The notes: generated from the sequence alone by a model not told the origin. Positions 1 through 12,711 are shown, counted from the stretch's first letter. The stretch: 64,000 bases of DNA from Amoebidium appalachense (GCA_963693365.1 CAVNZM010000010.1:7564001-7628000); one strand, 5' to 3'. Numbers and translations are program-made.

Positions 1-196
1 GAGACATACCCCAAAGCAGTATGTGTTTTGAGTGAGGGGGAGGATGGGGGCAAACAAGTACTAGTTGCACTGCCCAAGACGGTGACCATGAGTGGCAATG
101 AGCTTGCACGGCTGCTGGGGTGTGCCGATGACGACATAGTCAGCATGGCCGCACAGCCTCACTACATGATCACATTCAAGGATAACACCGTACAAG

Positions 197-229
<33 letters not shown>

Positions 230-1547
230 TGGGCTCTGCTTATAACGCAATCGATTTATGTGTGTTCTGCAACATCTGCATTGTATTGTCCGTCGTGAGT
301 ATGTATTCTGTAATCTGCAACACATGCTTAATGTGTTACACATTCTAAGCCCCCACCACGAATAGGGGGAAAGAAGAAAAAGAAGAGAGAAGGCACATGA
401 GGTCTTGCCTTGAACGGTAATTTGGTTTCCTCTCTCGTGTTTTTTGTGTCCCACCGAGTGCATGTTGATATCTTGGCTTCAGTGTATCCAACCCCCCTAT
501 GCATACGTAATACTCCCCCCCCCCCCTATGGCTTGCATTCTGCATCGTGTTATCCGTTTGTTCTTGTGTACTTCGTACTTTTTAACGCATTCAAACCCCC
601 CCCCCCCCCCCCCCCCCCCCCGCGCGCTTCGTTTCTCTGCCCACACCTTACGAGGAGCAGGAGGATGAAAAGGAAAATACAAAGAAACACAACCGCAGAC
701 CACGAGCATGCAGGCACACACATGCACACGACTACAAATCCAGACACACCCACTAATCACACAGACACATACAACACACACGCACACACAGACACACGCA
801 CACACCTACATGCATCACTATCCCCCCCTCTCCCCCCCCCCCCCCCCCCCTCTCTCCCCCTCCCCCCGTCCCCCCCCCCCCCCCCCCCCCCCCTTTTCTT
901 CCCCACTTCTCCACCTCCCCCCAGCTCCCCACTTGTTTGGAGTTCAATAATTGGTTCTTTTTTCAATCCAACTCACCTCTACGAACCCAACGCTCTTTCC
1001 CTCCACAACATTCTCAGCGAACAAATTTAGAACAGTCAGGCGGACCACGTTGATTACTGGCTGACCGTGATTGCTCTCAAACCCCTAGGGAGGGTTTGGG
1101 GGGGGGGGGGGGGGAGGGATGAAAGAAAGAAAGAAGGAGAAAAAGAGAAAAAGAAACAAGATGCATGAGATGGCCCCAGTTTGTCGGCTGCAATTAAATG
1201 CGTCCATGTGAATACATCGTCAATAATGGAAACCCTGTTGCTTCTGCCCTACGTGTGTTTGTGCTCTGACATCTTGTTTTGATTGCAGGCAGCTAACCGG
1301 GTACTGAACCGACTCAACGAGAACTCACCAAAACCCCTTGTGGCGGGGTTGGGCACACCAAGGTGGGTTTTTGTCGTGCATCTGTTGTGTGAGTTGATTT
1401 TCAATGTGTATGTTCACGGCACACGCACGTAATAATAACTGTGATTGTAGGCGATCTTTTTTTGTTGAGTGTAGAGTGTGTGGGACGCGCTGGGGGGAGC
1501 TAGGGAGGGAAGGTAGGGGGGGGGGGGGGAGGTTGTGTACGTGTGAT

Positions 1548-1631
<84 letters not shown>

Positions 1632-1949
1632 GTGTGTGTATGTGTGTGTGTGTGTGTTCCCTGCATGTTTTTTGTGTGCACGTGTGTGTGTGTGTGTGCA
1701 TTTTCATTTGTGTGGGAGGGTGTGCGTGCATCTGGTTTGTGTGTGTGTGTGTGTGTGTGTGTGTTTGTGTTTGTGTTTGTCCGTGTGTTTGTGTGTGTGT
1801 GTACACGCTAACCGGGGTGCTTTGCACCCACTCACAGACTACCGGCGAGCCCCTTAGGCAGACGTGAGGACGGGTATGTTTCGGAGCACGATTCTTCCGC
1901 GTACGGACCACAGCGGGCTAGAAAGCGCCATCGCACAGACAACACCTAA
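1..1949 (+). CDS. 3' end of an unidentified nuclear-looking protein (three exons)
   Basis: Partial gene that enters from the left edge. Exons are 1-189, 1289-1362 and 1838-1949, ending in TAA. The reading frame is open from base 1. The first donor (ACC|GTACAAG) is phase 0, the acceptor GATTGCAG leads into AANRVLNRLNE, the second donor AAG|GTGGGT is phase 2, and the last acceptor CTCACAG restores AGA. The three exons give about 123 residues without a stop. The middle part (MAAQPHYMITFKDNT, then AANRVLNRLNENSPKPLV) looks folded. The tail is Ser/Arg-rich and ends RARKRHRTDNT, which resembles a nuclear localisation signal. I do not recognise the family. Intron 1 carries a poly-C tract seven bases after its donor, and intron 2 is mostly TG repeat. 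The join is well supported by phase; function is unknown. Confidence 0.7.
1551..1630. repeat. (GT)n microsatellite in intron 2 of the first gene
   Basis: Eighty bases of uninterrupted GT, continuing as imperfect GT to about 1805, just before the terminal exon. It fills the intron and leaves little conventional pyrimidine tract before the acceptor at 1838. Confidence 0.95.
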
Positions 1950-2188
1950 TCGGTGTGGGCACCACAAGGGACGTAGGGCACAATGTTGGCCCCTTCTCCC
2001 CCTTACACCCCTTTCTGTGGCCTAAATATCATAGCGTCTCAAATCATTTCTGCTGTATTGTCTACACATACATGCGGCTGCCATGTTGGATGACACGAAA
2101 AGTCTGTGGTGATGTACTGTGTTCGTATGGCCCTATGAAACTTCCACAGTGTAAATGTTTTGTTTTGCTTTGGAGGGATCAAGGGTTT

Positions 2189-2226
<38 letters not shown>

Positions 2227-2798
2227 TTGTTGGCATGGACCTTTGTGTTTGAGTGCCAGATATGTGCACTAATTTTTTAGTATGAATGGTTTATGCACCA
2301 ATCGGATAGGGATTGCTTAAGTAGCTGACGTCGTATAAATGAACATTATTAGCACGTAGGTGGGTGATAGCACCGTTACCCCGCCTTGACTGTGATGGTA
2401 CTATGAGTGTGCTTGGTGGCAGCCGCTTTAGATAAACGGCCCGTGTAACTGCAGATGTAGGAATGAAATGTAAATAATTTAGCGTTCTAAAAAAGGGTGT
2501 GAATTGAGGCACCATATTAAGTGATAGATTTACAATAATGTCTAGACCAGTATTTCGACTATAAATGGTGGGGTACGGCTCATAAATAAGCTGATTGAGA
2601 AGTATAATACTTGCCTGTTGTTATTGTGACTTCGGAAGGGGAGCACATAGGAATGAAGATGCTTGGAACTACGCTGATCACACTCGATGGTAAATATAGC
2701 AAATAAATGTGCTCGATGGTAATTATTCATGTAATGTACAGGGCTTCAAAAAACATAGATGGTGCTTCAATCCTTCTGGTAGTACAGCACAAGCGTCC

Positions 2799-2861
<63 letters not shown>

Positions 2862-2891
2862 CAAACACACACACACACACACGCGCGCGCG

Positions 2892-2923
<32 letters not shown>

Positions 2924-3969
2924 CACACAAACACGCACACACACACCACGACCACCCACCCACCAAAAGAAAAACCCCACACACACACGCACACTATGAA
3001 CATATATAAACGTGCACTTACACGCGGCATCTAATTATACACAATTGAGCAAGTGCAGACGCCCACATGCGCGCGCATACAGCACACACATACAAACACA
3101 CACACGCGCGCGCGTGCACACACACACACGCACACACACACACACGAGTACACTTCAAGGTATCACATTACACACAACTGGCGGGCAAACATGCATCATC
3201 ATCTTGTTCGTGTTCAATAGGATCTCGCCCACACACTACATTGTAGTTTGCATGTCACAATCTCATGCACCACTATGTGCGCATGCATGTGACGATATGC
3301 AAGGCACCCGTCTCATCTTATCACTTTGGGCCGCCTTCGAATGTCAGCTACCCATCATCAGCAGAACCCCCCCTCCCCCCTCGGGCCCTCCCCTCCCCCC
3401 CCCTTCCCCTCCCCCTTCCCCCCGCCGCCGCCTTTGATCTGAACACAGACACATCTCCCATCCGCTCTCTCGGTCGACACATGAAGTCGTACAGCTTGCT
3501 CCCACCCCCGTGTTGAAAAGGTTTTTAAATGCACGTGCCAGTGGACACTTCAAATAGTGTGTACAGTAGGCGTGTAATCTGTGTCAAAAGTCGAGTACTC
3601 AGGGGATAGGCTAATCATTCACTTTTGCTACACATGCACGGAAGAAGGATGGAGGGCGGGTGAGGGATGAGTGGGTGGGTGGGTGATAATTTTTTATTTT
3701 TTATTTTTTTATTTTTTATTTTTTATTTTTTTTTGGGGGGGGGGGGTGGGAGGGGGGGGAGGGGTATGCGACACACGATGCACAGCCCGGGAGCATGTTG
3801 AAAACAGCGGGCAGAAATAGGTAAACACTAAATCTTGGAATTCGATGTGTTTGGGGCTGTGTGGTAAGGATGTGTGTGTGTTTGTGTGTGACTCTAGTCT
3901 GTATGCTGAGGTGGTGTTGTGTGTGTGTGTGTGTGTGCGTGTGCGTGTGTGGGGTGCGGTGGTGCGTGC

Positions 3970-4021
<52 letters not shown>

Positions 4022-4312
4022 GTGTGTGACTATGTGTGTACATGTGCATGTGCATGACATTGTTGTTGTCGTGTGTGTATGTACGTGGAGGGGGAGGGCA
4101 CAGATGGGGTGGGGTGGGGTATGAGGGAGAGGGGGGGGGGGAGGGGGGGGGGGGGGGGGGGGGGGGGGTATGTTACAAAGTCAGTTCCTTGAAGTCTACA
4201 TTCACGACAAACAACATGCAGAACCTGCCATCAGACGGTGGGGGCTGGGGTGGGTTGGGGAGGAGGAGGAGGAGGAGGGGGGGGGGGGGGGGGGGGGGAG
4301 GGGGGGGGGGGG

Positions 4313-4343
<31 letters not shown>

Positions 4344-5260
4344 AATTCTTATTCTCGGTCACCAACCCATGTACATGAAGTTATTGGCCGTGCTGGCAAC
4401 GGATTAAACTATGCATTTCAATGACACAGGGGAACCAATGACCCCATGAAAACAGATTACATGCAAATAGTGTCTTAGAGTGACATCTTCTAGGTCCATG
4501 TCTTTGGCAACACCCACAACCGGATAACTGACAAGCAGGAATAGCAGAAGTCTTAGCGGAGTTGTCTTGTACCATGTTATGTATAGAGCAAAAAGCAGAC
4601 TAGGGCAACATATCAATGAAACATTAAAGACTAAGTGGAAGGAGGAGGAAAAGGTTTTAACAACGAAGAACAACGCCACAAAGTATACATATCAACAGAA
4701 AATCGGTAATACCCCCCCCCCCCCTACCCCCCCCCGTCAACAATAAATTTCGGTAATCAGCCCCCCCCCCCCCCCCCCCCCTTCTCCCCCCCAGCCCCCC
4801 CGGGCATCATAGTTTGGTCCGGTGGCTTTGGTAGCCTTTGCTAGGCGGTGCAAAGATGATTCTTACGGATGTCGTTACAGAGTATGCACTGCTGGTTGAA
4901 ACGTCTTAAATTTTATAATCCATTCAAAGATCTTTCTTTTGGTTACACTGCACGCTAGGGGGGTCCCAAAACCAGCTTTTCTATGTGCTGGATGCTGCTA
5001 GTGTGCGTGTCCGGGTGCGTACTCAACGTGACGTGCATGTACTCGCTCTATGCTACATAGCTACCATTCAGTTTTGTGTGTGACAGTGTGTGTGTAGCTC
5101 AGGTGTGTGTGCCTGTAAAACTACCGCCCTAGTGCATGGAAGTATGTGTGTGTGCGTGTGTGTGCTTGTGTGTGTATGTGTGTGTGTGTGTGTGTGCGCG
5201 CGCGCTTGCGCATGTGTGTGTGTGCACGTGTGCGCGAGTTTGTGTGTGTGTGTGTGTATG

Positions 5261-5333
<73 letters not shown>

Positions 5334-5433
5334 CACGCATGCGTGTTTTCGTGTGTGGGGGGTGTACATTCGTGTCTACAAGCGGCAGTGTGGCCTCAAC
5401 CGTGTAACTATACTTGGGGGCTGAGAAGAAGTC
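1950..5433. other. Gene-free interval rich in simple repeats
   Basis: I see no supportable gene here. It holds poly-G at 2191-2225, CA repeats at 2816-2945 and 3075-3150, TG repeats at 3860-4060 and 5145-5332, and G-rich blocks at 4128-4170 and 4277-4343. Unique stretches lie at 2226-2715, 3155-3640 and 4350-4690. Open frames in the repeats encode only Cys-Val, Thr-His or poly-Gly and are rejected. The unique parts contain only short overlapping frames. Confidence 0.7.
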
Positions 5434-6494
5434 TTACGTTGCGCCGTTAGCAAGCTGATGGCTAGGGATATCAAACTCACTTCCGGCACACGCACCTGGT
5501 GAAGGGGGAACATGCATCCACGAGTCATGCTCCCCTGACCCACCGTCCTGCACAACTTCCTCTCCCCTCCTCTGTTGTGCCCCTCCATGGCTCGCCAAGT
5601 CGGCCATATAAGCAGCAAAATCTTCCTTGGGGTCACCACTAGTTTCCCCGTTCGTTACACGCCCTCCGTTCACTGTGTTTGGTTTAGAAGTCATAGAGTT
5701 TGAAGGAGACAATATCTTCCTGCGTGCTAAGGGGTTATTTGTGGCGCGTGGTTGGAGCCCGCATGCCAGCTGGGCCGCTGAGCGTCGTCTAGTGCCCGGG
5801 CTGTGACTGGCCACGGGGGCAGGGGCGGACGGCACTATCTCTGTATCCGTGTTTGTATCCTCGGGGCTGAAGGGCATAGATGTGGCCCTTTCGAGGCCCA
5901 GAGTGCCAGCACTGACGCTGGCTAGTGGCCTGCCTGCTAGTGCTCCACATGCAGTTGCAGACAGACGCCGTGTGGCTGCAGGCGACTCCATACCAGTCGG
6001 GTCCAGGAGTATATTGGGGGTGGACCGCCTACGTGATAGAGTTAGGTGCTCGGTGGGGTTTAGACCTGCGGCCTGGTTTGTGTTGTTGATTGAGACTGAA
6101 AAGACCGGCCAAGACACAGGGGTGGTGAGGGTAGGAGTAGGAGTACGCCGTGCTTGCTCTTCGTCTGCGGCCGGAGGCGTACCGGCGGGTGACTTTGGGG
6201 GGCGCTAGCAGTGGGCTGTCCTGCGGTCGGGCCGAAAAGTGCAATGACTGACGGCTTACGCTTCCCGGGACTGACTGGTGGTTGGTCTAGAGGGCTGCTG
6301 GAGGACCCTTGTGTCCCTGCAAACGGGTTGTTGGTGAGGTGTGGTACCCGCCTATTGGTGGCACGGCCAGTGGGCGGTGAGTCCAGGCTCACGGTTGCAA
6401 GCTCGTCTGGGACCACTTCGGGTGCTTGGAAAGAGCGCCGACGAACAGGCGCGGGGCCTAGGCCCAAGGGTTTGTTAACAACAGCCTCCATCAT
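5434..6494 (-). CDS. Low-complexity Ser/Pro/Arg-rich protein with repeated RRxS sites
   Basis: Two exons on the minus strand: 6494-6260 and 6095-5434. The start is the first ATG (ATGATGGAG) after an in-frame TAA. The intron is predicted from a strong donor (AAGC|GTAAGC, phase 1) and a strong acceptor (CTTTTCAG), which switch between two overlapping open frames and give 298 residues. The protein is mostly disordered. It has at least four basophilic kinase-type sites (RRRSF, RRRST, TRRLS, RRRSA), two NNP(F/L)A motifs and a more acidic C-terminus. The stop TAA lies inside AAC|GTAAGA, a good donor, so the true 3' end could lie further left. No family is recognised. An adaptor or regulatory phosphoprotein is possible, but that is inference. 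Confidence 0.6.
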
Positions 6495-8466
6495 AAAGAT
6501 GTACTCTCGTACACGCGAAGTCCAACAGTCACCAATTTATCTCACACAGAACTGATGAACAGAGCTTCCGAAGCCTGCCGGCCAACAGCAAGTACAGTAT
6601 TTCGTTCTTGTTAGTTGCAACTAAAAACTACATCTAACATGTATGCATTGGCTGAAGTAGCCTAGTACGCTTGAGAGGCGCGGGCCGTGACACCGTATAC
6701 AGTAGGCCGTGTGTGTTAGGAAAGTATGGCTGGACGTAACTACACAGGATTTTGCATAAGTTCTGTATACTCCAGATGCGTGTTCCATTAACCTATACCC
6801 CTAAGAGCTAATGATGGGCCATTTTAGTAAAAACGCTATTGCAGTATGTAGGTACACCAACCATACGGCCTATGGGATGGTTTTGCCACAACGTCAAGCA
6901 GACTCGGCCTACAACAGTCTGTAGCGTACAGTCCCAGTACTGTCAGACTGTAGTGCAAGGTCTCTGCAGAGTGCAGAGCACGTAGACTGACTGACTGACG
7001 GAGCTCGTGACGGTGCCGAGCAGCCAGCGGGCCGTTAACCATACATTCCAATGTGCCCACAAACGGTAATTTCATTCCACAATTACTCAATGCTGATTGG
7101 TTTACATAATTGAACAGGAAACAGGTGTTTGCTACCGTCAATTGCATGCGGCAGCGCTTGGTAAGTTGGTAGGAATGATACTTGAATGTGGGGCTGTATT
7201 GCAATTTAATGTCTCCTAAATTACAGTGCCTGGATCGTAAACGCATCATATTCGGGAGGCCCCTTGCTGCTCTGGCTCTAACAGGCTTTTCACACGGCAG
7301 TGGTATACAATTGATTGTAGAATTTGGAGACTCAAGTCTATGAGGACAGTGACGTCAGACTCATTAAAATGGTACACAGCTATTGGTTACAAACCATGCA
7401 ACACTTTTGCTTGAGCTTTTCTGTGAGATAAAATAAGCGAATCAGGACAATTTGAAAAAAAATGGAATGATGAACAGTCCACCGGAGTCCCAGACTCCCA
7501 GCCAACCACACAGCGCTGATCCCAGGTACTATGCAGTCTGGCGGGACTCGGAAAGGCGGCTGGCCCCTGCCTGAGGCCCCTGCCAACCAGGCTTGTGGAT
7601 AACAACTGTCAGTCGAATGTAGTGCAAATAGACGCAGTAGAGCTCATTATGTTGATATTGTTTGGGCCCGGGTGACACGTACGGTTGCAGTCAGTGGAAC
7701 GTGCACGTGCTGGAAAGTGTTTGTGGATGATACATAAGCACAATGCTAATCTCAAGGCACCTTCTACAAATCATGCCTGTTCAGACTTGCAACGAAAACA
7801 AACTCTGAAAATGTACACTGGGAAGGAGGGCAAGCAGAGATGTGTAGTAATTCCAAAGTATTTGTGCGTGGGCTTGATGTCCAAAACATATTGAAGCTCG
7901 AGTTGCAATAATCCATTGAGTCCCCAGAAGGCGAGAGCGTGCAACACCTCCTGGTTTCGGTTCCCGTCACGGTCGATTTGCAAATCCTTTTACTAGGTCT
8001 TAGAAACTTTCTATGAAAGATGGCTGCTTCATGAATCTGCCACTGCCTGGCCTGCAAATCTGATTGTGAGGCCCCACCGTGTCCAGGCACATTCAGAAAC
8101 CGAACATAGCTATAGGAACACTGAACCATGTTTATTAATGGTGCGAAAGAACCTATATTCCTTGAAGTATTCACACGTGTGGTTATCAATTCCCAACTTC
8201 TGGTTTTCTTAGTCTTGTGCAACACAAATATAGTGGGTGAGAGCACTCCTGATCCTGCGCCTGAATCCCAGGTGTAGTATTGTGTGCTTGCGCATTTTGT
8301 TGTCTCAGCCACTGTTTAGTAATGCAGTTTTGGATGTAGAGAGTAGAAAAAGAGACCATCTCGCCAGGTGGTTGGCACTATGATGGGGTTTATGCTTCAG
8401 GAAGACTTGCTCGTTGCCCCGCTCTCTTTTGGCGCAGTGCTGTCCTCATTTTATGTTCTTGCTCCC
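6495..8466. other. Unique intergenic DNA, no clear gene
   Basis: Almost two kilobases of non-repetitive sequence between the minus-strand RRxS gene and the promoter of the trypsin-fold gene. On the minus strand at 7764-8312 there is a 182-codon open frame (first codon GTG), overlapped from 7983 by a second frame of 70 codons. Neither shows a recognisable domain or good start context, so both are left unannotated. Confidence 0.5.
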
Positions 8467-8647
8467 ATTGGCTGAGATGACTTCCCGGCCGGGACCCGGA
8501 CCGGTGCAGCCCCTGCCAATCAGCAACGTCTTGACAAAAAGGAATGCGCTGACCTAGTGAGCAATCAGTTGTGATTGGCTTCCTTGCATTAAGGCTGTGC
8601 TCTTGCTTTTCGATTGGTCAAGTTGGCCCAAATATGGCTCGTATAAA
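8467..8647 (+). promoter_or_regulatory. Promoter-like cluster: four CCAAT boxes and a TATA box
   Basis: CCAAT/ATTGG pentamers occur at 8467-8471, 8516-8520, 8574-8578 and 8613-8617, followed 25 bases later by TATAAA at 8642-8647. A second TATA-like site (TATAAG) is at 8862-8867, 114 bases before the start codon at 8981. Either could initiate the trypsin-fold gene. If the first is used the 5' leader is about 300 nt. CCAAT pentamers are common by chance, so the clustering just upstream of a TATA box is the evidence. Confidence 0.45.
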
Positions 8648-8980
8648 GCAGGCCTTTGTGACTGGTCTTCGACAGAGCAGCAGAGTACTCGAACTTGAAA
8701 ACTTACCGTATGATGTACATTATTTACCACAGCAGTCACACGTGTCTAATAGCTGATGGAACTGCTCTGTTTAGTCCCACGCCGGCGCTTTGTGCATACA
8801 AAACGGATTTGGCAAGTGACGCACACATCTAATTAGAGCTCATAATCGACCGGTGGATAATTATAAGGTCTGAAGGTGCATGTTTAGAGACTGGTTGCCA
8901 AAAGTACGTGCCACCCGCTTTCATACCTCACTTACACTGCCACATGATAACGAGCCTCAGCCTCTTCCTATTTTTGCAAA

Positions 8981-10237
8981 ATGCTGTCTAAGAAATGCCT
9001 CCAAGCCCTCTTTCTTCTTTGGGCCGCAGAACTATCAACTGCTGCCCCATACCCATCAGATGACCCACATCTCGAAGCCATTCCCATTTATGATGTGCCC
9101 GACCAGGTTATGTCTGTGGCTTCTGTAGGTGGCATCAGTGTTGCTGCCACGACGCCAACTGTAACGGCCAAAAAATGGCTGGCCTCACTAGGATACATCA
9201 GCAGCAGCACATACAAGCACATGTGTGCAGCCGTGTTCATTAGTCCTACATGGGCCATGACGGCTGCACGATGTGTTGTGCCTTCAGCAATCAAAACGGA
9301 TATTCTGCGTACAGGTGCTTTAACACTGACCAAGGCCTACACCGACTACGCGATAGTAGATTTTGCCATCCACCCAGCCTATGACAAGACTTCAGGTAGA
9401 CACGACATAGCGCTTTTACAGATATCCGGCTCAAACCCAGGCCCTTTAGTCAAACTGCCCAGCCTTACAGGTGCCGCAGTCTCCGAGGCCCCAGGGAACG
9501 TTCTGAACGTGCTTGCATGGGGCTACTTTACCACTAGTAGCCCGGCCAGCGCGGGCACACTGCAACTTGCACAGGTGCCTGTGTCCAACCAGTCTGTGTG
9601 CTCAGCAGCCTACATTGATAGCGGTATCTTCCCGGGCCAGGTCTGTGCAGGCGTTACCCCTGGGGCACCAACTGCATGCCAGGGCTACGGCGGCGCGGCC
9701 ATGTACAAGGGCACAGACACAGACGCCACCATTTTGGGCATGGGGTCATGGGCTGCAGGATGCAAGGAGGGTGCATTCTACGGCGTCTTCACACGTGTGT
9801 CGCAGTACCTCGAGTGGATGTCATCCGTAACAGCTACCCAAGTCGACCTTGGCCCAAGCAGCGGGTATTTACGCCGGTCTTGGAGAGACGACCTGAAGTG
9901 TGGCTGGATGTGGCGCACGGCAGACGGCAACAGAGCATTATGCCCCCCCGGCCAGTGCTGTGTGGGCAATTCATGCTCAACAGCGGCGTGCAGTACTCGT
10001 AGTGACGACAGCAGATACATTGTGTCACCCCCGGGGGGTAATGTAGTCCTCGACCAGCCAATAGTATGGAGAAATGACTTCAGGTGCGGCGCTGGGTTTC
10101 CTCTTGGCAACGGGGCACCGTCAGAGTGTAACCCGGGCAACAGCAATGCATACTGCTGCTCGGCTTTGGGATATTGTTCGGCGACAAAGGATGCATGCTA
10201 CGGGCCAAACACATTCAACTACAGGCAGTATTGGTGA
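8981..10237 (+). CDS. Secreted trypsin-like serine protease homologue (catalytic residues lost) with two hevein-like modules
   Basis: An intronless gene of 418 codons. Residues 1-21 form a signal peptide (hydrophobic ALFLLWAAELSTAA). Residues about 63-285 match the trypsin (S1, chymotrypsin) fold: TAARC at 94-98, HDIALL at 141-146 and a terminal helix ending YLEWM. The catalytic His is Arg97 (CGA codon). The usual GDSGGP is GYGGAA at 235-240, so the nucleophile Ser is Gly237 and the preceding Asp is Tyr. Asp142 is retained. It is therefore almost certainly not a protease. Two cysteine-rich repeats follow, about 307-337 and 369-406. The second has the CC-S-x2-G-x-C spacing of hevein/chitin-binding type 1 domains. 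A chitin- or glycan-binding pseudoenzyme at the cell surface or wall is inferred. Both substitutions are unambiguous in the DNA. Confidence 0.88.
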   Translation: MLSKKCLQALFLLWAAELSTAAPYPSDDPHLEAIPIYDVPDQVMSVASVGGISVAATTPTVTAKKWLASLGYISSSTYKHMCAAVFISPTWAMTAARCVVPSAIKTDILRTGALTLTKAYTDYAIVDFAIHPAYDKTSGRHDIALLQISGSNPGPLVKLPSLTGAAVSEAPGNVLNVLAWGYFTTSSPASAGTLQLAQVPVSNQSVCSAAYIDSGIFPGQVCAGVTPGAPTACQGYGGAAMYKGTDTDATILGMGSWAAGCKEGAFYGVFTRVSQYLEWMSSVTATQVDLGPSSGYLRRSWRDDLKCGWMWRTADGNRALCPPGQCCVGNSCSTAACSTRSDDSRYIVSPPGGNVVLDQPIVWRNDFRCGAGFPLGNGAPSECNPGNSNAYCCSALGYCSATKDACYGPNTFNYRQYW

Positions 10238-11121
10238 TCTAAACCGGGAGGTTATATTTTATGCAGGGAGGCCTTTTTAAAGGTTACTTTGATAGTTTGG
10301 TCGTGCCGGACTGTTTTATGCTCTACATTGTGCGCATGCCAACAGGCTTTCTTCTAGAGTGTCTGATGGTGTTCCTAGATTGGCTATCAGGCAGTCTTTG
10401 GCAATAATTAGCGACAGGTATAATACACGTGTGGCCATGGGTTGTTTTAATTTGTAGAGAGGACGAGCGGGTGGGCCGGTGGGGAGGGGGGGGGGGGGGG
10501 GGGGGATATGATCTTGCTAGCACGTGAGTGCACCTAAGGCCGCGTGCGTGAGCGGCTGGGGATTGATGAATACTCAATTTACGTGATTTGTAAGGGTACG
10601 TAGGCATCAAAAACTGTTTTTACTGGAAACCCTTGGTAAACCACAACTGTTTTGGTTGGTACCAGCGGAACTCTCCAGGTGAGAGGCTGCGAGTCATTGT
10701 ACAGCAACTTTAGTGATTGCCGAATATTCAATTCCGGTGAATGTATATCTAGTGTATGCCTACTATGATAGCATGGTGTTGTGCTGTAATATATCGGTCA
10801 GCAGTTTCTCGCCGGAAACTCTCCGAGAACCCTTTTTCGAAGGTAAATATAAGTTAAAGCTCTTGTTGATTTAGACTTTTGTGACAAATATAACTAAGAT
10901 CTCTTTTCCAAAGTGCTCACGTTTGTCGAAATGATTCTCATCATGTCTCAACTGCAGTAATACTTCAATGCTTCGTGTATATTCCGAACATGGATCAATA
11001 CCAATAGAGCCAAATCTATACAAAGACTTCACAAATGCTAATCGTAACGATTGTTGTGCCACTGTGCTGGAATTCGAATCCCCGGCTGCACGCCTACGTG
11101 GGGGATGGGTGGAGGGCTGAA

Positions 11122-11153
<32 letters not shown>

Positions 11154-12240
11154 TGGGGAGCAGGCCGGGGGAGGCCCTGGGGAGACTCTAGAGGGGGGGG
11201 GACGGAGGGGGCAGGGGAGGAGCAAGAGGGTGAAGAAGGGGGGAAGGGGGAGGGAGCGGGGAGGGGGAGGGGGGGGGGGGGGGGGGGGGGGGGAGGGAGC
11301 TACCTTCCACGGCAATGGGTCATTTAACGAGAGAACGAAGGGGATTAAGTGGGGCAGGGGTGTGGGGACAGGGATGGGGATGGTGGTGGCGGTGGTCGTG
11401 TGTGGGGGGGGGGGGGGAGGGGGGAGGGATGGGGAAGGGGGGGGGGGGGGGTTAGGGGGAGTGGGGGAGGGGAAGGGAGGGGTGGGGGAGTCCGAGAGAT
11501 AGGGGGGGGGTTGAGTACCTGGCGGGAAGGAAGGAGTTGTGAAGTGGATGGACGGCCCTGTAAATCCAGTAGCCTAAGAGGAGGGTTTCAGGGGGGGGGG
11601 GGGGGGATGGTTTTCGTGTGTAATTCCGTGTGGTTTCTTTGTATAGAATACTCTGCGACACGCGGGGTGGGGGGGGGGGGGGAGGCTTGACCTACATTTT
11701 CAAGACCACGTGATAGAGTGGACATGTTCGTATGTGTACCTGAAGCGGGGGGCCGGAGGGGGGGGAGGGGGGGGGGCTGTGTGTGTGTGTGTGTGTGTGT
11801 GTACCTTTATTTTTCAAGACCACGTGCTGCCGCAGTGGGGTGCACATGTTCGTATTTGTGCCTGAAGGGGGGAAAGGGGGGGAGGGGGAGAATATGTGTG
11901 TGTGTGCCCATTGGGCGGGTGCACGTGGGTGGCTGTTGGGGGACGGGAGACGGGGGGGCAAGGGGGTGGGGGGGGGGGGGGGGGGGGGGGGGGGGAGGGA
12001 GGTGCGGGTTGGGGGGGCTGGGCGGGGGGGATGCAATACTATCGGAGCCTCTGACGCTTAGGACCTAAAGGCACGCAACGGTGCGTGTCTGCCTGCACCT
12101 GCATGCGCAAAAGTCGTGGAGTTGCCTTTTTTTATTATTATTTTTCCTTTCTCCCCCCTTTTCTTTCTTTCTTTCTCTTTTTCTTTCTTTCTTTTTCTTT
12201 TTTTTTCTTTTCTTTTTATTTTTTATTTTTTTGAGAGAGT

Positions 12241-12306
<66 letters not shown>

Positions 12307-12670
12307 ACGACAGGCGGGTGGGGAAAAGGAGGGAATAACGGGATGAAGATGTGGTTGGTGGGTGGGGGTGCAAGGGGGGGGGGGGGGAGGGGGGGGGGGG
12401 GGGGAGGTGGGACGAGGGATTTGAGGGATGGGGCTCTCTTGGGTGAGCTGATCATCGAATTACATGTTTTAACCCACCGTAGTACTGTTCACAAGGGTTG
12501 GCTTGTGGGTAATTCTCATCTTACACTGAGATAGGTCCGTACAACAGAGGCCCCTAGGTATAGGAAGATCACTCACTTAAGCCACTATGGCACATACATT
12601 ACCAACATAAAAATAATCATAAAGTCCAACAACCTTTGCCCTATGTGTGTCTGGGCCCTAACTAGCTCCC

Positions 12671-12711
<41 letters not shown>

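Noticed and set aside
1404-1867. Open frames of Cys-Val or Thr-His repeats over TG/CA tracts (also at 2707-3009, 5068-5450, 17423-17997, 30118-31338, 43923-44628, 53510-53899)
   Set aside because: They are frame-independent translations of dinucleotide repeats, present in several frames and both strands, with no start context.
4404-4679. 91-codon minus-strand frame with a hydrophobic segment
   Set aside because: Starts at GTG, has no ATG upstream of the hydrophobic part and no support as an exon of the gene at 5434-6494.
11068-11092. tRNA T-arm-like string GGAATTCGAATCC
   Set aside because: The flanking bases do not pair as a T stem, and no acceptor or anticodon arm can be drawn.
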